Source: Actinacidiphila sp. DG2A-62 | Lineage (GTDB): Bacteria; Actinomycetota; Actinomycetes; Streptomycetales; Streptomycetaceae | Length of the DNA stretch: 64,000 nucleotides | Assembly: GCF_035825295.1 (NCBI RefSeq) | Contig: NZ_JAYMGI010000002.1 | Coordinates: 1,652,001-1,716,000 of the forward strand | Reading direction: 5' to 3' | Part shown: positions 42,908-52,256 of the stretch, in pieces | Layout: each line of letters begins with the position of its first letter | How positions within the stretch are numbered: the stretch's first letter is position 1 | Position numbers and translations under genes: made by a program | Notes under the pieces: model-generated | What the model was told of the DNA's origin: nothing | Seen by the model: only the letters and a program-made list of their open reading frames with translations | Databases searched by the model: none

Positions 42908-45309
42908 CCGCCCGCCACTCCCCCGCGGCCGCCGGCCGCGGTCGGCACCGCCCGGAACCCGCCGCCACGGGCCGGGCCGGTGCCCACGCCGAGGGCCGAG
43001 GCCACGGCCGCGCCCGCAGCCGCGGGGGCCACAAAGACAGCGGGGCCGGGGGTCCCCGTCGCACACCGCGCCCGGTGCGTACGCCCACCGTGCTGCAGAT
43101 GGAGGCGGTGGAGTGCGGCGCGGCGGCCCTGGGCATGGTGCTGGGGCACCACGGGAAGCACGTACCGCTGGAGGAGCTGCGGATCGCCTGCGGCGTCTCC
43201 CGCGACGGCTCCCGGGCGAGCAATCTGCTCAAGGCCGCCCGCGGCCACGGCATGACGGCCAAGGGCATGCAGATGGAGCCCGCCGCGCTGGCCCACGTCC
43301 CGCCGCCCGCCGTGCTGTTCTGGGAGTTCAACCACTACGTCGTCTACGAGGGCACCGGCCGCAGGCTCGGGCGGCGCGGGGTGTACGTCAACGACCCGGC
43401 GCGCGGGCGCAGGTTCGTGCGCGAGGAGGACTTCGACACCAGCTTCACCGGTGTGGTGCTGACCTTCGAGCCGGAGCCGGGCTTCCGCCGGAGCGGGCGC
43501 GGGCCGGGGCTGCTCGCCGCGCTGCCGGCCCGGCTGCGCGGCACCTCGGGCACCATGCCGGCCGCGGTGGTCGCCAGCTTCCTGCTGGTGGTGGTCGGCG
43601 CGGCGGTGCCCGCGCTCAGCCGGACGTACATCGACTCGTTCCTGATCGGGCGTCAGACCTCGCTGCTGGCGGTGCTGTTCTGGTCGATGGGCTGTCTGCT
43701 GGCGCTCACCGCGGCTTTGACCGCGGTCCAGCAGGCGAATCTGCTGCGCGGCCGGATCATCTCCTCGACGCTGACCAGCGCCCGCTTCATGCGCCATCTG
43801 CTGCGGCTGCCGGTGCAGTTCTTCGCCCAGCGCAACCCGGCCGACCTGGTGCAGCGGCTCCAGTCGAACGACTCGGTGGCCGAGACCCTCGCCCGCGACC
43901 TGGCCGCCGCGGGCGTGGACGCGGTGGTGGTGCTGCTCTACGCGGTGCTGCTGTGGACGTACGACCCGCAACTGACCGCGGTGGGCGTGCTGGTGGCGCT
44001 GCTGAACGTGGCCGCGCTGCGGGTGGTGGTACGGCTGCGCGCCACCGGTACGCACAAACTCCGGGCGGACACCGCGAAGTTGACCAACACCTCCTACGGC
44101 GGCCTGCAGTTGATCGAGTCGATGAAGGCCACCGGCGGTGAGAGCGGCTACTTCAGGCGCTGGTCGGGGCAGCACGCGGCGACCCTGGACGGGCAGCAGC
44201 GGCTCGGCGTGCCGAGCGCCGCGCTGGCCGTGGTGGCGCCGACGCTGGCCGCGCTGAACAGCGCGCTGATCCTGCTGATCGGCGGGCGGCGGGCGGTCGA
44301 CGGCGGGATCTCGGTGGGCCTGCTGGTGGCGTTCCAGGCGCTGGTCACCGGCTTCACCGCGCCCGTCAGCAGGCTCGGCGCGGTGGCCGGGCGGGTGCAG
44401 GACTTCGCCGCGGACGTGGCCCGGCTCAAGGACGTCGAGAACTTCCCGGTGGACCCGCTGCACGTGCGCGACCGCGCGGGAGCGGGGCCCGGCCCGGAGG
44501 CAGGAGCGGGGCCCGGCCCGGAGGCAGGGGCAAGGGCAGGGGCAGGGGCCGGCGAGGGGCCCGCGGCCGAAGCGGCGGCCGTCCGCCGGCTCAGCGGCCA
44601 TGTCGCCCTGGAGAACGTCACGTTCGGCTACAGCCCGCTCGACCCGCCGCTGCTCACCGGGTTCTCGCTGACCGTCGGCCCGGGCCGCCAGGTCGCCCTG
44701 GTCGGCGGCTCCGGCAGCGGCAAGTCCACGGTGTCCCGGCTGATCGCCGGCCTGTACCGGCCGTGGGAGGGCGTCATCGCCTTCGACGGGCAGCGGCTGG
44801 AGGACATTCCGCGCGGCACGCTGGCCGCGTCAATGTCCTTCGTGGACCAGGACGTCTTCCTCTTCGAGGGCACCGTGCGGGACAACGTCGCGCTGTGGGA
44901 CCCGTCGATCCCCGACGAGGACGTGCTCGCCGCGCTGGCGGACGCGGCGCTGTCCGAGGTGGTCGCGGCGCGCCCCGGCGGCATCCTGGCCCGGGTCGAG
45001 CAGGACGGCCGCAACTTCTCCGGCGGCCAGCGCCAGCGCCTGGAGATCGCCCGCGCGCTGGTCAGGCGGCCGAGCGTGCTGGTGCTCGACGAGGTCACCA
45101 GCGCCCTGGACGCCGAGACGGAGCTGCGCGTCATCGACAACCTGCGCCGCCGCGGCTGCGCGTGCGTGGTCATCGCGCACCGGCTGAGCACCGTCCGCGA
45201 CAGCGACGAGATCCTCGTGCTGGAGCGCGGCGAGGTGGTCGAGCGCGGCCGGCACCAGGAACTCGTCGCCGCGGGCGGGGTCTACGCGCGCCTGGTCAGG
45301 GAGCACTGA
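42904..45309 (+). CDS. C39 peptidase-ABC exporter (NHLM/NHLP bacteriocin system)
   Basis: The 801-residue protein has three parts. The C39 peptidase (about 58-180) has the catalytic Cys in QMEAVECGAAALGMVLG, His in EFNHYVVYEG and Asp in YVNDPARG. Six membrane helices follow (about 215-490). The ABC ATPase (about 570-800) has [24 protein letters not shown] and VLDEVTSALD. It cleaves leaders after Gly-Gly and exports the core. An Ala/Gly/Pro/Glu repeat (44479-44555, 27-nt DNA repeat) joins membrane and ATPase parts. The first 50 residues are a disordered Arg/Gly/His-rich head. GTG 42904 overlaps the adaptor stop. The precursor at 41.8 kb is the evident substrate. Confidence 0.92.
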   Translation: MTARHSPAAAGRGRHRPEPAATGRAGAHAEGRGHGRARSRGGHKDSGAGGPRRTPRPVRTPTVLQMEAVECGAAALGMVLGHHGKHVPLEELRIACGVSRDGSRASNLLKAARGHGMTAKGMQMEPAALAHVPPPAVLFWEFNHYVVYEGTGRRLGRRGVYVNDPARGRRFVREEDFDTSFTGVVLTFEPEPGFRRSGRGPGLLAALPARLRGTSGTMPAAVVASFLLVVVGAAVPALSRTYIDSFLIGRQTSLLAVLFWSMGCLLALTAALTAVQQANLLRGRIISSTLTSARFMRHLLRLPVQFFAQRNPADLVQRLQSNDSVAETLARDLAAAGVDAVVVLLYAVLLWTYDPQLTAVGVLVALLNVAALRVVVRLRATGTHKLRADTAKLTNTSYGGLQLIESMKATGGESGYFRRWSGQHAATLDGQQRLGVPSAALAVVAPTLAALNSALILLIGGRRAVDGGISVGLLVAFQALVTGFTAPVSRLGAVAGRVQDFAADVARLKDVENFPVDPLHVRDRAGAGPGPEAGAGPGPEAGARAGAGAGEGPAAEAAAVRRLSGHVALENVTFGYSPLDPPLLTGFSLTVGPGRQVALVGGSGSGKSTVSRLIAGLYRPWEGVIAFDGQRLEDIPRGTLAASMSFVDQDVFLFEGTVRDNVALWDPSIPDEDVLAALADAALSEVVAARPGGILARVEQDGRNFSGGQRQRLEIARALVRRPSVLVLDEVTSALDAETELRVIDNLRRRGCACVVIAHRLSTVRDSDEILVLERGEVVERGRHQELVAAGGVYARLVREH

Positions 45310-48300
45310 GTGACGGCCCGCCCCGGCGACACCGCGCCCCCCGCCGTCCCCCGGCCGACCCGGGCCCCGCGCCCACACCCCTGCCCGCGCCCGCGCCCAC
45401 ATCCTCGCCCCCGCCCGGCCGGGCGCACGCCCCCGTCCCGGGTCCGCCCCACCCGGCCGCCCCGCACCCCGCCGGCCCGGCCCGGTCCTGCCGGACCCGG
45501 TCACCGCCGCCTTCGGCGGGCTCGGCGCGGCCGTGGACTGCGCGGGCCTGCATGACCTGCCGCTGGAGGGGACGCATGTGCTGTGGCTGGTGGCGGCCGG
45601 GGCGATGGACCTGTTCGCGGTCGACGCGGCCGGGCACGGCAGTTGGCACTTCCTGGGCCGCGTGGCGGCCGGCACGCTGCTGCTCGGCCCGGTCGCCGGC
45701 CCCCGCCACACGCTGGTCAGCCGCCCTCTGCGCTCCTGCGCGGTTCGCCGCATCCCGCTGCGCGAACTCCCCCGGCCGCGCCGCCCGACGCGTACCGGAC
45801 CGGATACCCGGCCCCGGGCGGGTACGCCGCCCCGGCCGCGTCCGCGGGTCCGGAACCGTACGGCGCCCCGGACCCGCACGGGGGTCCGCACACGTACAAC
45901 ACCCCCTCCGCGTACGGGAGTCCGGACACGTACGGCGACGGCGGCGCGTACGCCGGTCCGCCGCCGCATCCGTACGGCGGCGACCCGTACTCCTACGGCG
46001 GTCCGGGCCCGTACGGCTCCGGCCGGCCGCGGGACGCGGCCCTGGAGGACGCGTTCGCGCGCGGGCTCGGGCGCGGGCTGCGGGTGCTGTTCGACGCGCG
46101 GGTGGACGGCCGGCCGGGCGGCGGCGGCACGGACGACGAGGACATCCCCTGGACGACGGTGGACCCGGGCGGGGTGCGGTCCGGCGCCGACTTCGGCGCG
46201 TGGGCGCCCGGACCGGCCTGGGCGCCCGGACCGGCGTGGGCGCCCGGACCGGCGGAAGCACCCGGCGCGACCGGGACGGCCGGGGCGGCCCCGGAGCCCG
46301 GGCCCACCGCGGCAGCCGGGCCGGACCTGCTGGTCGACCCGGCGCTGTGGCAGCGCCTGGTCGCCCAGCAGTCCCGGCTGCTGACCTCGCTCGGCCGCTG
46401 GATCGACCGGCTGGAGCGCGCCCACGAGGAGCGGGCCGCGGCCGGCATCCGCGCGGGGCACGAGGCGGGCGCCGCGGCCGACGAGGTGCTGCTCGCGGCG
46501 ATCGACTCGTCCGTGCCGCGCCCCGGCCGCGGCGGACCCGCGCAGGACGCGGGCTCGGCCCCCGCCGAGGAGGCGCGCAGGCGCAGGACCGCGCGCCGCC
46601 GCCGGGTGGTCCGCAGCGCCCCGCCCGCGCCGGACGTCGGCGCGGGCGTCGATCCGGACCTGCTCGCGGTCTGCCGCCTGGTCGCCGGCGCGGCGGGCGT
46701 CGAGGTCACCGCGCCCGCCGGCCCGCCCGGTCCGCGCCTGGACCCGATCGAGCGCATCGCCCTCGCCTCCGGCTTCCGCACCCGCGAGATCACCCTCGGT
46801 GACCGCTGGTGGCGCGAGGACTGCGGCCCCCTGATCGGCTTCACCACGGACGCCCGGGCCGCCGCAGCCCCGGACGCGGGCGACCCGGAGCCCGCCGCGC
46901 CAGGTCGCTCCGCCCCGCCCGCGACAGCCGCCGCAGGCTCTCCCTCCCCTCCCGGCGGCCCAGGCAGCACCCCGACCTACGGTCGGGCCGCCGGTCCGGG
47001 TCGGCCCACGAGTTCCGGTCCGGGCCCCGTCCCGGGCCGCGGTCCGAGCCCCGCCCAGGGCCGCGGCCCGAGGTCCGGCCCGGGCGCCGGTCCGGGCGCC
47101 GGTCCGGGTCAGGACCCGGCGCCGGCCTCCGGACCCGCCGCCCGGCCGACCCCCGTCGCCCTGCTCTGGCGCCGGGGGCGCTACGAAGCCGTGGACGCCG
47201 CCGGGCGGGTCAGCCGGGTGGGCGCGCGGGCGGACGCGGAGCGCTACGAGCGGCGCGCGGTGGCGGTGGTGCGGCCGCTGCCGCACGGGCAGGCGACGGC
47301 CTGGCAGCTGGCCCGGTTCGCGCTGCGCGGCGGCGGCGGCGACCTGCGCGGCCTCGCGCTCGGCGGCCTGGTCTCGGTCGGGCTCGGCGCGCTGGTGCCG
47401 GTGGTGACCGGGCAGGTGCTGGGGTCGTACGTGCAGGCCGGCGAGAAGGGCCTGATCGTGCAGGCCGCGCTCGCGGTCGCGGCGGCCGCGGTGCTGTCCG
47501 CGGTCTTCATGCTGTGGCAGAACCTGGCGATGCTGCGGCTGGAGGGCCGGATGGAGGCGGCGCTGCAACCGGCTGTCTGGGACCGGTTGTTGCGGCTGCC
47601 CACCCGGTTCTTCGCGAGCCGCTCGACCGGTGAGCTGGCGAGCGCGGCGATGGGGGTGAGCGCGGTCCGCCGCACGGTGTCGGGGATCGCGCCGGTGGTG
47701 GTGCAGTCGGGCGCGCTGGCGGTGGTGGACCTGGCGGTGCTGCTGTGGTGCAGTGTGCCGCTGGCGTCGGCGGCGCTCGGGATGCTGGCCGTGGTCGGCG
47801 CGCTGTTCCTGGCCACCGGGCTGTGGCAACTGCGCTGGCAGCGGCGGCTGGTGGAGCTGGGCAACCGGCTGAACAACCAGGCGTTCCAGACCCTGCGCGG
47901 GCTGCCGAAGCTGCGCGTCGCCGCCGCGGAGAGCTTCGCCTACGCGTCCTGGGCGGAGGGCTTCGCCCGCAGCCGCGAGCTGCAGCGCACGGTCGGCCGG
48001 ATCAAGAACCTGACCGCCGTGCTCAACGCCGTGTACCTGCCGCTGTGCACGCTGCTGGTGTTCCTGCTGATGGCCGGCCCGGCGCGCGGGAGCATGGACG
48101 CGAGCACGTTCCTGACCTTCACCACCGCGGCGACCACGATGCTCACCTCGGTGACCCAGCTGACCGGCGCGCTGGTCTCCGCGGTGGCGGTGCTGCCGAT
48201 GGTCGAGCAGATCGCCCCGGTGCTGGCCGAGCCGCCGGAGGTGCCGCCGGGCGCCGCCGCGCCCGGCGAGCTGACCGGCGCGATCACCGCCAGGGGCCTG

Positions 48301-49005
48301 ACCTTCCGGTACGCGCCGGACGGGCCACTGGTGCTGGACGACGTGTCGTTCGAGGTGCGGCCGGGCGAGTTCGTGGCGGTGGTCGGCGCGAGCGGCTGCG
48401 GCAAGTCGACGCTGCTGCGGCTGCTGATCGGCTTCGACCTGCCGCGGTCCGGCAGCGTCCGCTACGACGGGGTCGACCTGGGCACGCTGGACCGGGCCGC
48501 GGTGCGCCGGCAGTGCGGGGTGGTGCTGCAGAACGCGCAGCCGCTGAGCGGGTCGATCCTGGATTGCGTGCGCGGCGCGGGCTCGTACGGCCCGGAGGAG
48601 GTGTGGGCGGCGCTGGCGATAGCCGGGCTGGCCGAAGACGTCAGGGCGATGCCGATGGGCCTGCACACGGTGGTCGCGGACGGCGGCGGCGCGGTCTCCG
48701 GCGGCCAGCGGCAGCGGCTGATGATCGCCGCGGCGCTGATCCGCCGGCCGCGGGTGCTGTTCCTGGACGAGGCGACCAGCGCACTGGACAACGCGACGCA
48801 GAAGGTGGTCATGGACAGCACCCGGGCGATGCGGGCCACCAGGATCGTGGTGGCGCACCGGCTGTCGACGGTGCTGGACGCGGACCGGGTGCTGGTGATG
48901 GACCGCGGCCGGATCGTGCAGGAAGGGCCGCCCGCCGGCCTGCTGGCCGACGCGGGCGGCCCCTTCTACGCGCTGGTGCGGCGCCAGCTGGCCGACGCGG
49001 GCTGA
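45310..49005 (+). CDS. Second ABC protein of the NHLM/NHLP peptide exporter, N-terminal part frameshifted
   Basis: The bulk is one open frame from 45583 to 49005: a region of Tyr/Gly/Pro repeats (near 45800-46020), a linker, six membrane helices (about 47300-48250) and an ABC ATPase with GASGCGKST, SGGQRQRLMIAAALI and FLDEATSALD. Its real N-terminal domain, DCAGLHDLPLEGTHVLWLVA onward, resembles the cyclic-nucleotide-like head of this family but lies in the adjacent frame (45482-45770). One missing C in the run at 45769-45773 joins them. Further upstream a GTG at 45310, next to the previous stop, opens yet another frame in C-rich DNA, so more bases may be missing between 45340 and 45490. Both ABC proteins probably form one exporter. 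Confidence 0.85.
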
Positions 49006-49028
49006 GCGCCCGGGGGCGCCTCAGCCGC

Positions 49029-49367
49029 TCAGACGTTGAACCCCAGCGCGCGCAGCTGCTCGCGGCCGTCGTCGGTGATCTTGTCCGGGCCCCACGGCGG
49101 CATCCAGACCCAGTTGATCTTCAGGTCGTTGACGATGCCCTCGGTCGCGGTCTTGGCCTGCTCCTCGATGACGTCGGTCAGCGGGCAGGCCGCGGACGTG
49201 AGCGTCATGTCCAGGGTGGCGACGTTGCCGTCGTCGATGTGGATGCCGTAGATCAGGCCGAGGTTGACCACGTCGATGCCCAGCTCGGGGTCGACCACGT
49301 CGTACAGGGCTTCCTTGATCTCTTCCTCGGAGGCCGGCTTGAGTGCGACCTCGGCGTCGTTGGTCAT
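49029..49367 (-). CDS. sufT: MIP18/SufT-type iron-sulfur assembly factor
   Basis: The 112-residue DUF59 protein contains EALYDVVDPELGIDVVNLGLIYG, LTSAACPLTDVI with the conserved Cys, and a C-terminal VWMPPWGPDKITDDGREQLRALGF. It helps mature Fe-S proteins. ATG 49367 overlaps the sufU stop (ATGA), so it is the last gene of the suf operon. Confidence 0.92.
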   Translation of the reverse strand: MTNDAEVALKPASEEEIKEALYDVVDPELGIDVVNLGLIYGIHIDDGNVATLDMTLTSAACPLTDVIEEQAKTATEGIVNDLKINWVWMPPWGPDKITDDGREQLRALGFNV

Positions 49368-49828
49368 GCGGTCTCCTCGTCGGGGGCGCCGGACAGCGCC
49401 TGCGCGGTCGCGTCCTTCCACGCCATCCAGCTCAGCAGCGCGCACTTCACGCGCGCCGGGTACTTGGAGACGCCGGCGAACGCCACCGCGTCCTCCAGCA
49501 CCTCCTCCATCGCGTCGTCGGGCTCGATCCGGCCCTTGGACTGCATCAGCTCCAGGAAGGTCTCCTGGATCTTGCGGGCCTCGGAGATCTCCTTGCCGAC
49601 CAGCAGGTCGTTGAGCACCGACGCGCTGGCCTGGCTGATGGAGCAGCCCTGGCCCTCGTACGAGACGTCGCCGATCACGTCGCCGTCCATCCGCACCCGC
49701 AGCGTGATCTCGTCGCCGCACGTGGGGTTGACGTGGTGCACCTCGGCCTGGCCGTCCCGCAAGCCCCGCCCGTGCGGGTGCTTGTAGTGGTCCAGGATCA
49801 CGTCCTGGTACATCGAGTCGAGCTTCAC
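49364..49828 (-). CDS. sufU: SufU-type Fe-S assembly / sulfur-transfer protein
   Basis: The 154-residue protein has the three SufU cysteines (NPTCGDEI, YEGQGCSIS, VKCALLSW) and opens KLDSMYQDVILDHYKHP. In Gram-positive suf systems SufU takes sulfur from the SufS cysteine persulfide through a zinc site. It lies between sufS and sufT; GTG 49828 is 13 nt after the sufS stop, and ATG 49813 is a possible alternative. Confidence 0.94.
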   Translation of the reverse strand: MKLDSMYQDVILDHYKHPHGRGLRDGQAEVHHVNPTCGDEITLRVRMDGDVIGDVSYEGQGCSISQASASVLNDLLVGKEISEARKIQETFLELMQSKGRIEPDDAMEEVLEDAVAFAGVSKYPARVKCALLSWMAWKDATAQALSGAPDEETA

Positions 49829-49841
49829 AGCAGCACCGCCA

Positions 49842-51137
49842 TCAGCCGAAGAAGTTCCGGACCTGCTCCAGCCCCTCGACCAGGGCGTCGACCTCGGCCG
49901 GGGTGGAGTACAGATAGAACGACGCCCGCGTGGTCGCAGGAATTCCGTAGCGCAGGCACACCGGCCGGGCGCAGTGGTGTCCCACGCGGACCGCGATGCC
50001 CTGCTCGTCCAGCACCTGCCCCACGTCGTGGGGGTGTATGTCGCCGAGCGTGAAGGAGATCGCCGCGCCGCGGTCCTCGCTCGTGGTGGGCCCGACGATC
50101 CGCAGGTCGGGCACCTCCAGCAGGCGTTCCAGCGCGTAGTGGGTGATCGCGTGCTCGTGCGCGGCGATCTTGTCCATGCCGACCGCGGTGAGGTAGTCCA
50201 CCGCGGCGCCCAGGCCCACCGCCTGCGCGATCGGCGGGGTGCCGGCCTCGAACTTGTGCGGCGCGGGCGCGTAGGTGGAGGAGTGCATCGAGACGGTCTC
50301 GATCATCTCGCCGCCGCCGAGGAAGGGCGGCAGGTCCTCCAGCAGCTCCTGGCGGCCCCACAGCACGCCGATGCCGGTCGGGCCGAGCATCTTGTGGCCG
50401 GTGAAGGCCACGAAGTCCGCGCCCAGCGCCTGCACGTCCAGCACCATGTGCGGGGCGGCCTGCGAGGCGTCGATCAGCACCAGCGCGCCGACGTCCTGGG
50501 CGCGGCGCACGATGGCCTCGACCGGGTTGACGGTGCCCAGGATGTTGGAGACCAGCACGAAGGAGACGATCTTCGTCTTCTCGGTGATGACCTGCTCGAT
50601 GTCCGACAGGTCGAGCCGGCCGTCGTCGGTCAGGCCGAACCACTTCAGCTTGGCACCGGTGCGCTGCGAGAGCAGCTGCCACGGCACGATGTTGGAGTGG
50701 TGCTCCATCTCGGTGATGACGATCTCGGTGTCGCGGTCCACCCGGTAGGGCTCGTCGGCCCAGCCGAGCATGTTCGCCACCAGGTTCAGCGACTCGGAGG
50801 CGTTCTTGGTGAAGATCACCTCGTCGCGGCTGGGCGCGTTGACGAACGCCGCCACCTTGTCGCGCGCGCCCTCGTAGAGCGCGGTCGCCTCCTCCGCGAG
50901 GACGTGCACGCCGCGGTGGACGTTGGCGTTGTGCCGCTCGTAGTAGGCGTTCAGCACGTCGAGGACCTGGCGGGGCTTCTGCGAGGTCGCCGCGTTGTCC
51001 AGGTAGACCAGCTTGCGGTCGTCGTGCACCAGGCGGTCCAGGACCGGGAAGTCCTTGCGGATCGCCTCGGTGTCCAGCAGGCCGGGGATCGCCCGGCCCG
51101 CGAACGCGGCGGGCGGGGGAGACGAGGGATCGGTCAC
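49842..51137 (-). CDS. sufS: Cysteine desulfurase SufS
   Basis: The 431-residue PLP enzyme shows VYLDNAATSQKPRQVLD, TEMEHHSNIVPW, the PLP-Lys in FTGHKMLGPTGIGVL and the catalytic Cys in VRVGHHCARPVCLRYG. It withdraws sulfur from cysteine for cluster assembly and passes it to SufU. GTG 51137 overlaps the sufC stop by 4 nt. Confidence 0.96.
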   Translation of the reverse strand: MTDPSSPPPAAFAGRAIPGLLDTEAIRKDFPVLDRLVHDDRKLVYLDNAATSQKPRQVLDVLNAYYERHNANVHRGVHVLAEEATALYEGARDKVAAFVNAPSRDEVIFTKNASESLNLVANMLGWADEPYRVDRDTEIVITEMEHHSNIVPWQLLSQRTGAKLKWFGLTDDGRLDLSDIEQVITEKTKIVSFVLVSNILGTVNPVEAIVRRAQDVGALVLIDASQAAPHMVLDVQALGADFVAFTGHKMLGPTGIGVLWGRQELLEDLPPFLGGGEMIETVSMHSSTYAPAPHKFEAGTPPIAQAVGLGAAVDYLTAVGMDKIAAHEHAITHYALERLLEVPDLRIVGPTTSEDRGAAISFTLGDIHPHDVGQVLDEQGIAVRVGHHCARPVCLRYGIPATTRASFYLYSTPAEVDALVEGLEQVRNFFG

Positions 51138-51898
51138 GCGGCAGCGCCACCCTTCACATAGGACTCGTAGCCCTCCTCCTCCAGCTTGTCGGCCAGCTCG
51201 GCGCCGCCGGACTCGGCGACCCGGCCGCCCACGAAGACGTGCACGAAGTCGGGCTTGATGTAGCGCAGGATGCGCGTGTAGTGGGTGATCAGCAGGGTGC
51301 CGACCTCACCGGTCCCGCGGACCCGGTTGACGCCCTCGGAGACGATCCGCAGCGCGTCGACGTCCAGGCCGGAGTCGGTTTCGTCGAGGATCGCGATGTG
51401 CGGCTTGAGCAGTTCGAGCTGGAGGATCTCGTGGCGCTTCTTCTCACCGCCGGAGAAGCCCTCGTTGACGTTCCGCTCGGCGAAGGAGGGGTCCATCTGG
51501 AGCCGCTCCATGGTCTCCTTGACCTCCTTCACCCAGGTGCGCAGCTTGGGGGCCTCGCCGCGGATGGCGGTGGCCGAGGTGCGCAGGAAGTTGGAGACGG
51601 AGACGCCGGGGACCTCGACGGGGTACTGCATGGCGAGGAAGACGCCGGCCCGGGCGCGCTCGTCGACGGTCATCGCGAGCACGTCCTCGCCGTCGAGGGT
51701 GACGGTGCCGCCGGTGACGGTGTACTTGGGGTGACCGGCGAGCGAGTAGGCGAGGGTGGACTTGCCGGAGCCGTTGGGGCCCATGATGGCGTGCGTCTCG
51801 CCCTGCTTCACGGTCAGGTCGACGCCCTTGAGGATTTCCTTCGTGGCGTTGTCGGCCTCGACGGTGACGTGCAGGTCGTGGATTTCAAGCGTGGCCAT
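51134..51898 (-). CDS. sufC: Fe-S cluster assembly ATPase SufC
   Basis: The 254-residue cytoplasmic ABC ATPase has GPNGSGKSTLAYSLAG, FSGGEKKRHEILQLELL and ILDETDSGLDVDAL. SufC works with SufB and SufD as the scaffold complex. ATG 51898 begins MATLEIHDLHVTVE, the normal SufC opening. It follows the Rieske gene by 7 nt. Confidence 0.96.
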   Translation of the reverse strand: MATLEIHDLHVTVEADNATKEILKGVDLTVKQGETHAIMGPNGSGKSTLAYSLAGHPKYTVTGGTVTLDGEDVLAMTVDERARAGVFLAMQYPVEVPGVSVSNFLRTSATAIRGEAPKLRTWVKEVKETMERLQMDPSFAERNVNEGFSGGEKKRHEILQLELLKPHIAILDETDSGLDVDALRIVSEGVNRVRGTGEVGTLLITHYTRILRYIKPDFVHVFVGGRVAESGGAELADKLEEEGYESYVKGGAAA

Positions 51899-51905
51899 GG
51901 GTGAC

Positions 51906-52256
51906 TCAGGACTCCTGGGTGACGGAGACGAGCACGTCGTCCCCAACGATCTGTACGGGGTATACGGGCACCGGGCGGGTGGCGGGCAGCCCGGACGGCT
52001 TGCCGGTGCGCAGGTCGAAGCTGGAGCCGTGCAGCCAGCACTCGATCTGGCAGTCCTCGACCTCGCCCTCGGAGAGCGAGACGTTGGCGTGCGAGCAGAC
52101 GTCGTTGATGGCGAAGACCTCGCCGCCGGTGCGCACGACGGACACCGGCACGCCGCCGAGCTCGACCCGGTGCGGGGTGTCGTCCTCCAGCTCGCTGAGC
52201 GCGCAGGCCCGCACGAAGCCGGCCGCGGCGCCCGGTGCGCCCTCTTCGACTGTCAT
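51906..52256 (-). CDS. Rieske-type ferredoxin in the suf operon
   Basis: The 116-residue protein has both Rieske ligand pairs, CSHANVSLSEG and CWLHGSSFDL, so it should hold a [2Fe-2S] cluster. It resembles small non-heme-oxygenase ferredoxins. Its place between sufD and sufC is usual in actinomycete suf operons. It may supply electrons for cluster assembly. ATG 52256 overlaps the sufD stop. Confidence 0.93.
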   Translation of the reverse strand: MTVEEGAPGAAAGFVRACALSELEDDTPHRVELGGVPVSVVRTGGEVFAINDVCSHANVSLSEGEVEDCQIECWLHGSSFDLRTGKPSGLPATRPVPVYPVQIVGDDVLVSVTQES

